Assembly (NCBI GenBank): GCA_014529385.2
Contig: CM043944.1
Location: 85,029,884-85,093,883 of the forward strand
DNA length: 64,000 bases
Reading direction: 5' to 3'
DNA from: Adiantum capillus-veneris
Taxonomy: Eukaryota; Streptophyta; Polypodiopsida; Polypodiales; Pteridaceae
Shown one piece after another: positions 25,494 to 39,088 of this stretch (positions are counted from its first letter, which is position 1; each line of letters begins with the position of its first letter). The translations under genes were made by a program, and so were the position numbers. Under the pieces are notes generated by a model. The model was given only the letters and a program-made list of their open reading frames with translations. It made no database searches and was not told the DNA's origin.

Positions 25494-26270
25494 GGAGTTT
25501 TCAAGGCAATGAGAAGAGAATTCTATGGAGCTCAAGTTCAAATGCAAGGCAAAAAATTAAGAACCACTAAATCCAGTCATGACACCACTATTCTCACACA
25601 GGGTGGCCCATTAGGAAACTGTACAAAACATACTTATAGAAATACCATTATATCTAAAAAATAGAAATACAAACACCTTTTGCCTCCAAAATTTCCCTCC
25701 AAAGGACCAAATAGGTGAAAAAAAAATTGGCCCCTTTTTGTACACTCAACCTTTGCTTTTAGCTTAAAAGGGTGTTGAAAAAATGATCTTGAAAAGATTT
25801 AGCGACCGAATTTGAAATGGGTCCCTTTTATTGCTGAAAAATTCACAACTAAGGGGTTTTATATTGAGTGTATACATGAGCTTCATTTATAGCCTTGAGC
25901 TAAGCATATTGGCACACACAAGGGATTATGTCACAAGGATTGCCCAGTAGGATGCACACTAGGCTTCCATATAAGCTAAGTCACATTATCCATCATATGC
26001 CACAAGTATGCTAAACATCCACAAAACCTACACCCTAATAGTATGCGGTTGGATGTGAAGTCGGTGTTTCTTACTAGATGAAATCTCTTAGGTGTTGTGG
26101 TTTAGGTCATCGGCCATACTCCCATTACTAACCCATGACTAAATTTCTTATTTTTTACATGAATATAGAATAAGGAGCGTGTGTATAACACCAAGCTCCA
26201 TCCATTCTATGCTCTCATGATTCTCCAATTTCTCATACACACACTAGCACGAGACACACCGCCTCACAAG
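24891..26270 (+). repeat. Rest of block S and LTR end of a copia-like element (block V, unit 1)
   Basis: The sequence ends in CCGCCTCACA at 26268, then AG and a primer site, so the right part behaves as the 3' end of an LTR on the plus strand. The LTR start cannot be placed because no second LTR is visible. A GA run lies at about 25465-25488. The region is repeated at 57830-59216. Confidence 0.5.
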
Positions 26271-26288
26271 TGGTATCAGAGCCTCCGT
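26271..26288 (+). promoter_or_regulatory. Primer binding site, initiator Met tRNA type
   Basis: TGGTATCAGAGCCTCC follows the CA end of the LTR by two bases. This is the typical plant primer site complementary to the 3' end of initiator methionine tRNA. The second copy is at 59219. Confidence 0.8.
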
Positions 26289-27899
26289 TGCCATCCACCC
26301 ACTTCTTGGTGCACGTGCAATGCCTACTATCAAGCAACCTTAGGCTTAAGGACGTAACTATGGTCGATTTTCTTGCTTTCTAAGAAGTATCAAATATTGT
26401 AGCAAAGCTTGGGAGATTGGATAATGGAGCTTTGAGCCAAAGCCATGAACATTGATAGAAAAAAATCAAAGCCTGTTTAAAGCTTTTGGGAAATCTTATT
26501 TAACATTAGTAAATAGAAGTTCACAACAACACTAAAATTTTGTTTTTTCTCACAAAACAGGATCTCCCATGGCAGCATTGGTGTTTTGAAAAATCTTGCA
26601 AAGCATTAGATAAAAGTGCAAAGGGGCAACACACCAAAACATAAAACAACGTTGGATGTTGAAGCCTCCTACAATAGCACAAGCACACCTTTAAGATTTT
26701 ATAGCACTAGAAAACTATATGAGACCGCAATGTGACATGGGACTGAGTCTAGCCAAACTATAAAGTGCTCTCAATTCTTGCATGGGATTCTAAGTTGAAG
26801 GTGTCTAGGCATCATTCGTACCTTTTAAACAGGGAATGTTGTTGTCTTTTGTTTATGGGAAGGGGGTTAACCCGGCCAATAAAATGCTCGTGGAAACAAG
26901 TTCTAACCGCTAGTTTTGTGATAACACAAAGTCCTGCATGTTTGGGTGTACGTGTGTGACATGGGCCTAAGTATTACCCTTTAATTATTATGATTTAGTA
27001 TTACCGATTGATTCAGTTCATTCAAATGGTAATGACGAGAGATGTCTTTTTGATATTCTAATGTGATTGCATGATAAAACCCTGTTGGTACCCAGTGATT
27101 CCATTGTGAGCATCATTGCAAGTACAGATGGCTAAAATAATAGCACTGTACGGAATCACAAACTTTAGATGATTGAGTTGACCTACTATGGCAATCTTTT
27201 CCCACAAAGAATTGCATGTAGTCATCCACGGTGCCATGAACAGTGGCTACTAGTCATCTTCACCCAGAAACAAAAGCTCATGCTCATTAAATTTTCCTAT
27301 TGTTGTCACCTTCCATTGCATATACCTATAGCTAGTAGAAAGAGATGGAGAAAAAAAAATGTTTCTATGAGACACCAAGCCATTATTGCTTATGGAAGGA
27401 TTTTTTGAGTGACTGAGAACGATGATTCACTTCTGAAGTTTATTTTCTGATGTTTCTGTGGCATGACACGTGCATTTCATATGGATATGTAGCTTGTTTC
27501 TTGCCCAATACATTGTTTTGAGCTTTGGATATATTTTATTTTAAATTGAAAAAATAACTTTCATGTTGTTTTAGATAATGGGATGGCCAGATACTAACAA
27601 AAAATTGGAGCTTAAGCTCATGTAGATGCCTCCATTGTAAGCCTTGGCCAATAAAAGTTTTATAATTGGTAGGGTAATCGTAGGACAATTGCTTGGTCAA
27701 TAATAACTACAAAAAGATTCTCTATTATGATTGAAAAAAATTGTAGGGTTAGATTAGAAGTTACGAATGTCTAAGCTCGTTGATACGTCACTCTCAGTGT
27801 AGATGGTTTTTTGAATAATAGGAATATGTCACCTATTTATATTAATGGTGATGCTCCTATGATATTGCATGAGCGCAAATGCTCTCATTGTCATGCATC
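26289..27899 (+). other. Decayed internal region of block V, no gene
   Basis: Downstream of the primer site the plus strand has many stops. A short stretch near 26370 (IVAKLGRLDNG) could be a decayed gag start, but it is too poor to call. The segment is shared with 59237-60225 and 61378-62282. Confidence 0.45.
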
Positions 27900-28690
27900 T
27901 ACAAGATGAGCTTATAAACTACTCGGATATAAGTGTAGTGAATCGTGAAGATTGTGTGAAAATATACGTGAGAAGGATAAAAAAAGGTGATTAGATCAAT
28001 AGAGGAGAGACATGCTTTCTCAGATTGATTGCTCAGATTTCTCCTTGCTCCGAAATGTTCGCTCGCCATATGGTAGGACTCATGTTTGTCTAATGAATTA
28101 GAGTACATGATGATATCATCAAAGAACACTCAAGTAAAGGTTCAATGAGGCCTGAATAGCTTCTCCATCAAGCGGTTGAATGTGGCTAGTGCATTGATCA
28201 AGCCGAAAGGCATGACAATATATTCGTAAAGACCAAACGTATTGTAAAATGCGGTCTTTACAATGTCTTGATCAACTATCCTTATTTGATAATAGCCACT
28301 TTGTAGGTCAATCCTACTGAAGTAGGTGGACCCTTGTAGCTTATCAAATAAGTCTTCTACCCGTGGAATGGGAAACCTTTTCTTGATAGTGATCCTATTT
28401 AGTGCTCTATAGTCGACACACATTTGATATGTGCCGTCTTTCTTTTGCACTAGTAACACAGGTGAGCAAAATGAAGATGAGCTAGGCCTAACCATGCCCT
28501 TCTCAACTAACTCATGCACTTGCCGCATAATCTCCTCTTGTTGAGCTTGAGAATCTCTATAAGAAGGTTTGTTAGGCAGTGAAATTCCTGGAAGAAGTTC
28601 AATTGCATGGTCATCATTGCCTCGTTTAGGAGGTAGCTCATAGGGGATGTCGTCAATAAAAACATCTTGAAACCCCTTGAGAAAAATGGA
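27900..28690 (-). pseudogene. Gypsy E reverse transcriptase fragment
   Basis: The minus strand is open from about 28690 to 28142. It encodes the approach to and body of a Ty3/gypsy reverse transcriptase: FQDVFIDDIPYELPPKRG, DHAIELLPGISLPNKP, then CVDYRALNRIT, SRIDLQSGYYQIRI with the first catalytic Asp, and MPFGLINALATF. After two stops the second catalytic motif FFDDIIMYSNSLDKHES is at about 28085-28129. The remaining thumb, RNase H and integrase of this element are missing. Unit 2 lacks 28021-29290 altogether. Confidence 0.85.
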
Positions 28691-28839
28691 TAACTCTAAT
28701 TCCTTGTGAGTGTGTATTTTTCTTTTGCTAAAACATTAGGTTCACTTTGAGAATCTTTAACAAAAATCATGTACATGGAAATAGAGCTCTTTATTGACTT
28801 ATTGAAAGCTTGTGTATGTACACATGGAGCCTCAATTTC

Positions 28840-29285
28840 CCGATTAAGGGAGTGACTGAAGCTTCTTGCCCCTTGAAAGCACCTTTGCGGGTAGTACATC
28901 TCCCATCTGGTAAGCTTGTATGCCTAGCTTGGTGGCAACGTGTGTGGATATGAAATTGTGAGTAGAACTAGGGTTAAAGAGAATAAAAGCATCATCTTCT
29001 CTTACCTTTCCCCAAGCATGGTATAGAGGAGATCCTTTGTGGTGAGTTTGCTCCTCTTGGATTTCAACCAAGGTAGCTCTAGGAGGCTCGTGGCGAGTGT
29101 TCTTTTGGGGACAAGCGTAGTACGCACGCCCTTGCTCGCCGCACTTGAAACACTGGTTATCCTTGGAATAACCATCAAGATCTTCAGGAGAGAGTTTGTT
29201 TTTGACTTTGTAAACTCCCTTCTCCTTAGCTTTGTTGGAATTTCCCTTAGGAGACCCTTCATCTTTTGAAAAGATTCTTGTAGGT
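28840..29285 (-). pseudogene. Gypsy E zinc knuckle and protease
   Basis: One minus-strand frame runs from about 29285 to 28846. It starts with a Lys-rich linker (KEKGVYKVKNK), then CFKCGEQGRAYYAC, a CCHC knuckle in which the His is replaced by Arg. A retropepsin-like region follows with FILFNPSSTHNFIS, where the expected DSG is NPS. The protease would therefore be inactive. It is followed downstream by the RT of the same element type, so 29285-27900 is one broken gypsy in normal order. Confidence 0.75.
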
Positions 29286-29290
29286 CTCGG

Positions 29291-29585
29291 CTATACTCAT
29301 CTGCAACGAAGATTTTCCCGTGTACCGTAAGTAGCACGGGACTTCTTGATCTTCCCCCAATTACCTCAAAAGGTGCTTTTCCCGTGGAAGTATGTACAGT
29401 GTTATTGTAGGCATACTCCACTAAGGGTAAGTACTTCTCCCATTGGGATCTTTGATCTACTTATGTTACATAGGCTTTTAGTAGATCGAGGATTGTTAGG
29501 TTAGCTATTTCACTTTGGCCATCCTTTTGCGGGTGATAGGCCGAAGAGAACTTTATCCTCGTTCCACTTAACAGAGATCTTTAGA
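29291..29585 (-). pseudogene. Gypsy integrase fragment (unit 1)
   Basis: The minus strand encodes GTRIKFSSAYHPQKDGQSE, where the Glu is the third catalytic acid of the integrase core. A stop follows, then WEKYLPLVEYAYNNTVHTSTGK (typical of gypsy integrases) and ADEYSRD. On this strand it lies upstream of the zinc knuckle of element E, so integrase precedes gag. That order cannot come from one intact element and marks a junction near 29290. The unit 2 copy is at 62283-62580. Confidence 0.8.
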
Positions 29586-30318
29586 TATAAACATGATATC
29601 TAGCTAGACCAAGTGTAAAAAAATTAAGTGTGTTTGTTTTCTATGCGCTTTTTAAAAAAAAAAAAAACTTGTTTATAGGACTGCTGAAACAATATAGCAT
29701 CAAAAAACCACCAAGTCTGGCAGTAGTACTCATCTGGCGAGGATTTTATCTAGAACAATCCCCTGATTGAACTTTTATAAAAAAGTAAGTTACATAAACG
29801 GGAAACACCCCCACTTTTCAACAGTAATTCATGCGCTAAGTGAAAGAGAGCAACTTGTATTTTTGCCAAGTCCAAAAAAGACTAGCAAACAATAAGTTAT
29901 AGCTAGTATGCCACAAGCCAATCAGCTAGTCCCCAATCCATGTACAATGTTGCACCACAGTAAGCAGTAGCAGCTATCCAGCCCTTAGCATATAGACTTA
30001 GCCAACCCATATGATGGATTATACCTGTTTTAAGCATCAAGGAACATTAATCCTTATAAGAAGTGCCATATTTTTTCAAGGCCCACCACACGGTGGTTTT
30101 ATTTCATCAGGCTGCGCGACTAATTATGCCGACAAGCAATGGCATAATACACCTTAATCTGATGTTTAAAAAGGCCATCAGCAAGTGGTGGAATGTGTGT
30201 GTGTGTGTGTATGTGTGTACCAGCAAGTGTGAACTAAGCGTGGAAAGTTTAATTTGATACTTTAAAAAAAATTTACCAAAAGGTGGTAAAATGTGTGTGT
30301 GTGTGTGTTGTTGTATTA
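29586..30318 (+). other. Right part of block V, no gene
   Basis: AT-rich sequence shared with 62581-63112 and 63909-64000. TG runs lie near 30197-30219 and 30292-30308. No coding evidence on either strand. Confidence 0.5.
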
Positions 30319-30326
30319 AGATAAAT

Positions 30327-30614
30327 GGGTGAAAGCATGTAACCTGTCGCACTTTTTGTGCTAGTTAGTAGTTTCAAGTTAGCACATCTTTGAAAAGTTG
30401 GGCGTCTGGTAATTTTTTTTACAAATAATATCAAAATTTGTCGGAGGTTGTACATTTGGATTCCTTGTTGCAAGTGCTTTCTATTGATATATCATATGTC
30501 ATAGATCTTGGAGATGTAGCTCAAGTTATTGTACCAGTTAGCATATGTCAAAATTGTGCTAGTTAGCATTGTCCGGGACATGAAAAAGCATGACAGGTTA
30601 ACATGCTTTCACCC
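30327..30614 (+). mobile_element. MITE-like inverted-repeat segment
   Basis: GGGTGAAAGCATGTAACCTGTC at 30327-30348 is repeated in inverted form at 30592-30614 with one inserted base. The ~243 bp between them is AT-rich and non-coding. Small non-autonomous DNA transposons have this form. I could not identify a target duplication. Confidence 0.45.
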
Positions 30615-33436
30615 AAATAGATATACACAAACGAACTACAAGTTCAAAGGACAGCTGACCCTAGACATCTGGAAGGTGATTTGCACAAAAAATGACTCAG
30701 TATTAAATTCATCTTTGTACAATATAGTAAGGATGCAGACATCATCCGAATGAAATAATACAAGGATATCAATGTAATAAAAAATTTGAGTCCCCTGTAA
30801 TCATCAAAGTTGGACAGCAGCTACCCTAAGCCACTGTAAGCGAGGATAGCATTCTCACCTGCATCCATGTAGAAAAGACAACACATGTTAGACTTGGCTT
30901 CGAATGGTAGGTGTCAACGAAGCTATCGGTTGTAATCCATGTCACACTCAAAATAGAACTAGAGTAGGCAACTTTCCATAATGTAAGTACCAAAAATACT
31001 CCGCAGTTTAAATTTTCCTTATATGCTAAAAAAGTAATTTTGACTTAATATACTTCCAAAAAGTTCATTGCTAGTGGAGGTTTTTTTCAAAAGGTCAATT
31101 CTAGACAGCCAAAGGCATATACCATCAGTTTATAACCATCAGACAAGTCATTCCATGTTTTGTATACATTTCTACTCAAAATAAATAGCACGACCTTATC
31201 AAGAATCCCCAAAGTTTTTAGACAATTTAAAAGGTGTAATCCCCTGTATGAACAAACTATCTACTAATGTGTTATTGATCATTATATTTGGTTAAAATAT
31301 GCATAACAAGAAAACACCAGCAAATAGACCAAAAAATGGATCACCACACGACATCCCCTTATCAAGAAGGTAACCCGCATCACCAAAGCATAAGAGCCAT
31401 ATGAAAATATCATCCAAAAATAAAACTAGCCAGTCAGCCACGTAAGGACAACTCTCCCAGGAAAAACATGAATTTGGAAAACATGCTTCAATGCGGTTTA
31501 ATAGAGGGGCCATCTATATTAATTATGTTTAAGTAAGCAAAGCACAGATCATCAAAACCTCATTATGTGGATGTGACCTTGGGCAAGTCTCTTATTACGG
31601 CAAAGTAGAAAGCCAGAGCATTAGACAGACAAAGCCATATAATATGCCTAGTTTTGCTAGCCAAGAAAACATAAAGGGAGAACAATTAGCACAATATTTT
31701 TAGTATTCAGTATAGAATAAAAAATATAATGATGCCAAACCAATCAAAGCAAAAAACCTTAAACTCAAAGACCTGGTCTTTATGCCAAAGAGCCAGTCGA
31801 GACTCCCAGGAAATGCAAACATCCTACACTACTCCCAGTCTCTTGAAACCCATAACCAAATAGTCAAGCCGCGTTAGCTCAAGTCATATACCTAGCCAGC
31901 TCTAAAACACCATCAGCCAGTGTTTATCAAAAAAGCCTCAGTATGCCATCAACAATAGAGCCAAAGTCAAGTACCAAAAAGTACAAGACCTAAATAATCA
32001 TCATTTTTTGAGAAAGATCAAGCCAATTTTTTAACTCAAGGACCACTTTATACGCCACTTTTCAGTAGACCTCGTATAAAAGTTCTCAAGTTGCAAACAT
32101 ATAACTGTTCGTGTGTATTTTTTGAACAAACCACCCAAAAAGAACCATCCAGATAGATTGCCTTACTTCACCTAATCAAAATTCCTCTTTATCCCATTTG
32201 CACAAGTCCGAGAAAGTTAGGAATGTCAATCATATCAATAAGTATCATAAGAGTCTGCTAAGATTCATCAAAAGCCATAGTCTAAACGAACCAGTTTGGA
32301 ACCAATAGTATTTAAGCAAGCCAAAATATAAGTCAACAGTATATTACAAAAATCCATAAAGCCTCAGTCAACAGGGTTTTATCACAACCCAAAACTTCCA
32401 CAGAAGCTCCGCATATACCCCCTTGTAAGATTTAAAAAGAACCTAATGCAATTTTCTAAACTCGGCAAGGAGTCACAACCCTTTGAGATATTTCAATTAA
32501 GTGATTTAGGAAGACAAAAATCGTAGTATAAGAAATTAAAAAAATGATAGTTCAAACGACCTTTGATGTTGAGGTTTTTTCCACTAGCTCCATTACTCTA
32601 GCCATTCCAACTGAAACATTTCTCAAACACACACTCTTTTCTCTCCAAACACTCCCAAAAACTTAAGCCAAATCTAAGTGAGGGGAGTAGAACACCCTCA
32701 CCTTTTTATACTGGGTTTGAAGCAACAAGGACAGTCACGTACTGCTCGCATTAAGGTGAAAGCCACGCGGATTAGAATCTGATGTACACCCTGCAGACCA
32801 CTTGTGGATCCCAATAGAAGCATAGAATACACATCTTAAATGAGGAAGGAAATCTCCTACGACTCAGATATAATCACCATAACATCTCCTCACCTCCCAA
32901 ATGAGACCACACGATTGTTTGTACAGTTACATAGCGCATCCATAGGCACATCTCAGCCCATTAGATTGCTGCAGGTAGAGAAGGAGTCAGAGACAACAAT
33001 GAGGGAAGTCAGTCACGCTTGAATGCCAGAGGTGGTAGTTTACACGATCATTTACATGCGGGTAGGTAAGGAGCACCTTAACCCCAAACCAAGATAATTA
33101 CCACACTTAAAAAAACCAAGAGCCGATTCCCATTAGATAAGCCCCGGGGCATTCACTCTATATACGAAATGGGATGCCACCTGCGAGCGGATAAATTTGA
33201 TAAAACCCCTATATACGACTCATATTAGGGAATATAACCCCCCTTTCTACGCTCATATGACAATCCATGCAAAAAAATATCATACCCCTATCTTACATAT
33301 AAAATTTAGGTCTTACATGATCTAAATGAGTGAAGCTAGTCAAAGAGCATGTAGCATAGTGACTAACAACGTACTAAGGAGCCACTTCTATTGATAACTA
33401 GATGTACCCTCAATGTGTCTTAGTTTGACTTTGAAA
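30615..33436 (+). other. Single-copy spacer of unit 1, no gene
   Basis: AT-rich sequence of 2.8 kb with stops in all frames; the longest frame is 73 codons at 31292-31513 (minus) and resembles nothing I know. Around 32640-32740, CTAAGTGAGGGGAGTAGAAC followed by CTTTTTATACTGG resembles a promoter-like string at 63615-63660. It could belong to an old LTR or DNA element, but I cannot find its ends. Confidence 0.4.
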
Positions 33437-34268
33437 CTATGTACGCGATCAGCCTCCACTCTATCGTCCAATTCGGGTCCAATTTTGACCCATCTAAACT
33501 ACTCAAAAACCATGGTTATAAAGTTTTGCTAGGTTCTCCATGTAAATTTGCATCTATACAAACTCAAAAAATAAACTATATACAAAGCAGTGTTAGTTCT
33601 TGCATGTATCTTTGTAGCTATTGACTCACAAGTTCAAGGGAAGAATCTTTTGGGAAGCCACGATTTTGAAACACAAAAACTTTCTCTCATGTTTCCGTTT
33701 TTTCACTCCCCCCCCCCAACATAAATATGATACCCCTTCCTTTATTTTTAAGCTTCGGAGATAAATTACTGGGGGCCTATCCTTAACTTATACACTTCTG
33801 TAACTTGTTAAAAAACCCCCCTCCCCTGCACTTACGTGGTACGGTAATTTTTCCATGGTGAATCCCCGGGGAGATAAGCACAGTGAGAAGAAGATCCACC
33901 AAGTGTTCCAAGCCTAAGGATGCTACGTGCAAGCCTATTAACTTCCAAGATAGGTATCAACCTGAGTACCAACTAAGAATGTAGAGGTTGGCCACAAAAA
34001 GTAGCTTAATGTGCAAAGGCCGGTCCAATTTAAAAGGCATCCCAAAAAACACCGGAAGAAGTAAGCATCCCAAATACTATCATAGTCAGTTGTTTCCTCC
34101 TGCAAAGCCTAATGCAATAGAGATAATATTTTCACAACAAATTCTAACTAAAATAGGTACAAGTTTAAGTGAGGGACCAAACCACCTTGGTAAACCATGC
34201 TAGGGATAGCATTAAGTGAAGTGCATCCTTTTAGTGAGCTGATGTCTGGCCATAATTCAACCAGGAGT

Positions 34269-34330
<62 letters not shown>

Positions 34331-34798
34331 GCTTTTGGACTCTAATTTATGCAAGCTCATGTGCACCCCATGGACACATACTGCTGTTAAGTATTCAATT
34401 GGATTTACAACCATTTGACCATGTCCAGTGCTTGATGCCTAATGAGTGCCAAGTGATTATAGAGCTAAGAATTGGGGACACATTTTCTGATTAGACGATA
34501 GCATGTATATGTTTGATTGTCAAGGAGACTACTTACTTCAGTAGTAAAGAGAACAATTGAGAGCATGAACCGATGCATGAATGTGAGGGTGATTGAGAGC
34601 ACTAGTATGTAAACCACCCTCCAAACAAAGGAGAGTAAAACCTCTACCTCCCTTGCAAAAACGAGCCTCTCAAGAAAATTAATGCACTCTTGGAGGAGAG
34701 AGAGAAACCCCTTCAAAGAGCAAAACATAATGACCACTTTCATAGATTCCATTGAAAGATTCTCTTGGGATAGTTTCCTACAATGTTAAAACTCTCTT
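33437..34798 (+). other. Left part of block P (unit 2), no recognised gene
   Basis: Copy of 9316-10700. It includes a TG-GA compound run (34273-34331) and the shortened version (34465-34752) of the hydrophobic minus-strand frame described in unit 1. Confidence 0.4.
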
Positions 34799-35417
<619 letters not shown>

Positions 35418-35459
35418 GGGGGACGATGGGCACCCCTTTGCTCTGCATAGTCTTATACT

Positions 35460-36670
35460 AGCCTTTTGGGAAATTGTTGTATCATATGTAGGTACTCACC
35501 CTTCTCATGACAAGCCAAGTCGGGAGACAACATACCTTGTATCGGCTCTCGTTTGACATTAGGTTGAAGTTTGGGTTGCATCAGCTCTTTAATTTGCTCA
35601 TAGGGACCAGAGATATGCTCATTATCCATAAGGCCAAGAAATCATTGTTTCTCATCCTGCTCTTCTTAAAGAAATAAGGAGGAAACATCTAGATCACTAT
35701 CGCTGCTATCTTCCACCTTAGTGGCATCATCCCCATTGTTTTCTTCTTCACTTGAATACTCTTCTTCATCACTTTTCTCATCAAAATAAGCATCCAAAGA
35801 TTGCTTGCTATCCATGTAAAACCTCTTCTTATCACCCCTTCTATTGTAGAGAGTGATGGTACCATGTCTCCAATCCTATATAGCTTTGGTTGCTTGTAAC
35901 CATGGTCTTCCAAGGATGAGAGGGAAAGCACCAATACCCACGGGCATAACATGACAAAGCACTTTAACATCAAATACATAAACCTCCAAGTCCTTTATAA
36001 CTCCAAAGCACTTCACTCTTGATTGCCTGGCAAGCTTTATGAAAAAACCTAAATTCTTCACCATGTTGAGTCCCAACTTTGATACACAAGCTTGAGTAAT
36101 GACGCATACCTGTGCACCTCCATCAATATAAGCCTCTCCAATGCACTTCCTCTTATGCCATGCATCCATACTAGGGCATATATCAGATAGCTCATTCAAA
36201 GACATGACTCCCACAGACCCCTTGCAGGCTCCTTCTTCATGGGGTTGACTACATACTTCCATTGCCTCTTTAACTTAGGACACACCTTCATGAGTTGACC
36301 AAAGGTAACATCAGCCTTTCTACTCACCAAATCAGCCCTTGGACTATAATTTGGTTGCCCTTCTCCCAAAGGAAAGTTGCATGCATTGTAATGATGCTTG
36401 GGTTTTCTCTACTTCTTCTCTTTACCTGTACCTATTTCAACTTGTTTCCCTCTTTTATGGCTGGGACTTACATCACTCCTGTCATGATGTCTTGTAACCC
36501 TCTTACCTATAGGCATGACCATAGCTCTCAAATAATACTCTTTATTCTCCAAACAAATTATGCTTACCACCTTTGTTTTTCCCTTCTCTTCAGTTGTCAA
36601 ACGGCTTGGCCCTGCTTCCCCTGTAATCTCAATACCATAATCTTGAGCTCAAGAAGGAATTCGTGAAGGA
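35460..36670 (-). pseudogene. Gypsy B protease region (unit 2, best preserved)
   Basis: The protease frame 36262-35876 (128 codons) is open and reads NELSDICPSMDAWHKRK, AYIDGGAQVCVITQACVSKLGL and PLILGRPWLQATKAI, then TAG. Element A has Gln at that stop position (AVQDWRHG), so a C-to-T change is likely. After the stop an acidic tail (DEEEYSSEEEN) continues, as in A. Reverse transcriptase is missing and the element ends near 35470. Confidence 0.75.
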
Positions 36671-36689
36671 AGAGGAAACATGTCACCAC

Positions 36690-37242
36690 TCATTCTCTTT
36701 GTCTTATCACATTGAGGGCTTTTATGACCCCATTCACCACAATTATAACACTGAAATATATTCCCTCTTCCAGCCATGCCTCTTCCTCTACCACCTGTAA
36801 CCCCTCATTTCTTCCATAGCCACGACCATATCCATAGCTTTGACCTCTTCCACCTCCCATCATATGCACACTAAGATTCTTCATAAGACCTACAACCTCT
36901 TGCATCTCTTTGCAAAAAGCATTCACATCATGAGAAGCTTGTTGATCATAACCTGGCTCCCTTATGAGGACCCTTGGTTTCTCTACAACGTTCACGTCAA
37001 CCTTTGACTCAACATTACACCTTTGACCGCCATACCTTTTGTGGGTCTTCCACATGTTGAAAATGTGTAAGAAAAGCATGTCTTACCATTTCATAAGTCA
37101 GAACTTGAGGAGGTTGGGCTGATTGTTGCTCCTTTTTGTAGCCTTCCAACCATTCCCTAGCATCTCCATTCAAATAGAAGTAGAAGATTCGCAACACCAA
37201 CACTAGGTCTTTCTTGTCAGCAAGAAGGCAAGAAAACTCCAT
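36690..37242 (-). pseudogene. Gypsy B gag with internal deletion (unit 2)
   Basis: Compared with 12560-13363, about 255 bp are missing near 37018, where CTCAACATTACACC jumps to GACCGCCATACC. This removes the middle of the capsid region and splits the gene into two frames (37242-37015 and 37079-36690). The flanking ends match unit 1 closely. Confidence 0.75.
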
Positions 37243-37373
37243 TCGCTCAATGAAACCTTTCGCAGTTTTAGTTTATTTCCTAGTAAACTCTAGAAAACTA
37301 AGCATCATGTCTTCCAAAACCTGTAAATCGAATGTATCTTGAAGCAATTCCTGAGTGGTGGGCACCAAAACAC

Positions 37374-38343
37374 TGTTGGACAAAAGAAAAAGTGGGACGC
37401 CTCTATAGCTATATAGCCCAAGAGCGTTCAAAATTCAACCTTAGCACCAAAATGTATACCTAAAACACTTTGAGTAAACCCCAACCAAAAGGCCTATGCC
37501 CCCTTGGGAATTTACATGAAGCACACGCCCACCCAAAGGACCAAAGCACATATGAGCAAAACCCTGTCAAAGCACCGATTTACACCACACTCAGACCAAT
37601 GTATATGAAGACAAGGGCCTCCGCTTTCAAAATTGAACATCACAAACCCATAACTTCAACATCAACTCCTTAATTCATAGATGTATGCCCTCCCAATCTG
37701 TCTACACATAATTTGCCGCTAGGTTGCCACCATAGCCATAACCCTGTAGAGAACTAGTCGTAACTTGAAGAGAACAACTCGAATTGGGCACTTTAAAGCG
37801 TGGAAGAAAGATTGAAAAATGAATGGCAAGAAAGATGAAGATGAACAAAATTGAATCTATACACCGCTACATGAAAAATTGATGCGAACATAGAGTGGTC
37901 CCGGTACGACTACACGTAGAGAAGGCAAGGTGAGGACAAAAACTGCATCAAAAACCATAAAGGAGGAACAACGAGATAAAAACTGCAATTTTTTGGACTT
38001 TGGCTGAACTTTTCTAAGTTTGTACATCAGTTTTACTTATATACATGACGTCTCACTTCAAAAAACTCACTAATGGACACATATAATAATTCAACAACTG
38101 GCGCTATGCTAGTGACTTGCCATGCAAGTACATGTGCTTGCTAAAGCAAGATAAAAAACCCACAAACCAAAGTCCACACACCCTTTTGACATCAAGCGTC
38201 ATGTCTATATGTAGAAATTTACAAAAAATGGGGTGTCAAAAATGCACCCAATGGCGTGAGCTCAAGGGTTTGTTGAGACCTTCACAAAAATGCACAATCT
38301 ACTGCTCCATTGTCATCTGAGGAGCATATCATTGTTAGGACAC
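37374..38343 (-). repeat. LTR of gypsy B (unit 2)
   Basis: 970 bp, same ends as in the other units (TGTTGG...GGACA on the plus strand), flanked by the same primer-site-like string towards gag. Confidence 0.55.
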
Positions 38344-38685
38344 AAATTTGGTGTAGTACTCCTCCAATGAGAGCCCTACTTGGCGTAAGCCAAAGAATTC
38401 ATTCATCTTAATAGCGTGATGTGCAAGAGGGAGATAACATTCTTTAATTTCCTGCTTCATCTTCCCCCAAGATGGGTTACTGGTGGGATTGTCTCTACAA
38501 TGTTGTTTTTGCCAGAGTTTAGCATCTTCACTGAGGAGGAACATACCTAGAATTTCTTGATTCTCCTGAGAAATCCCTACTACTGCAAGAAAGTAGTCAT
38601 CCATGGCATCCAGCCATGCTTCAGCATCACGCTCGAGGTTGGGTCCTTCTCCCTTGAAGATGGAGAGTTGGACTAGCTTTAGCAA
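38335..38685 (-). pseudogene. Gag C fragment (unit 2, open for 116 codons)
   Basis: The longest copy of gag C. MLKLVQLSIFKGEGPN starts it, followed by RDAEAWLDAMDDYFLAV, LLSEDAKLWQKQHC and SLEEYYTKFVS. This is the N-terminal half of a Retrotrans_gag domain. The frame ends at the gypsy B LTR border, and the remainder of that gag is not found. It probably marks the target into which B inserted. Confidence 0.65.
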
Positions 38686-38824
38686 TAGTTTCTTTTCTTG
38701 TGTAACTATGTAAATGCTATTTGTGCAAGTATTACCCTGAGATCAAATAGTGGAATTTATTACTAAATGAGGGTCTATCTTGTTTAAGCTTTCAAATTCA
38801 TCTCATACTCAAACATTTCACACA

Positions 38825-39088
38825 CTAAATGAAGACAAATTTCAAACCATAAACAAAACAACTTATAGCATACCCATGAAAACCGTAGTGGGTACAAGAG
38901 TTGATACAATACATGAAGGTCCTACTATGTACAAGAGTGAAACAACCCTGTAGTAGATTCCTGTGGACTATGGGTGGGTTGGATATAGGATCAAAATATA
39001 TAACATCTTCTGGCCCTCTAAAACTAGGGCCTACACCCAAGGGTCTAATCCTACCGGAGTAGATTACTTTAGACACCTCATCAAACAC
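38825..39088 (-). other. Conserved unidentified frame (87 codons, unit 2)
   Basis: Same frame as 14929-15192. No recognised domain. Confidence 0.3.
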
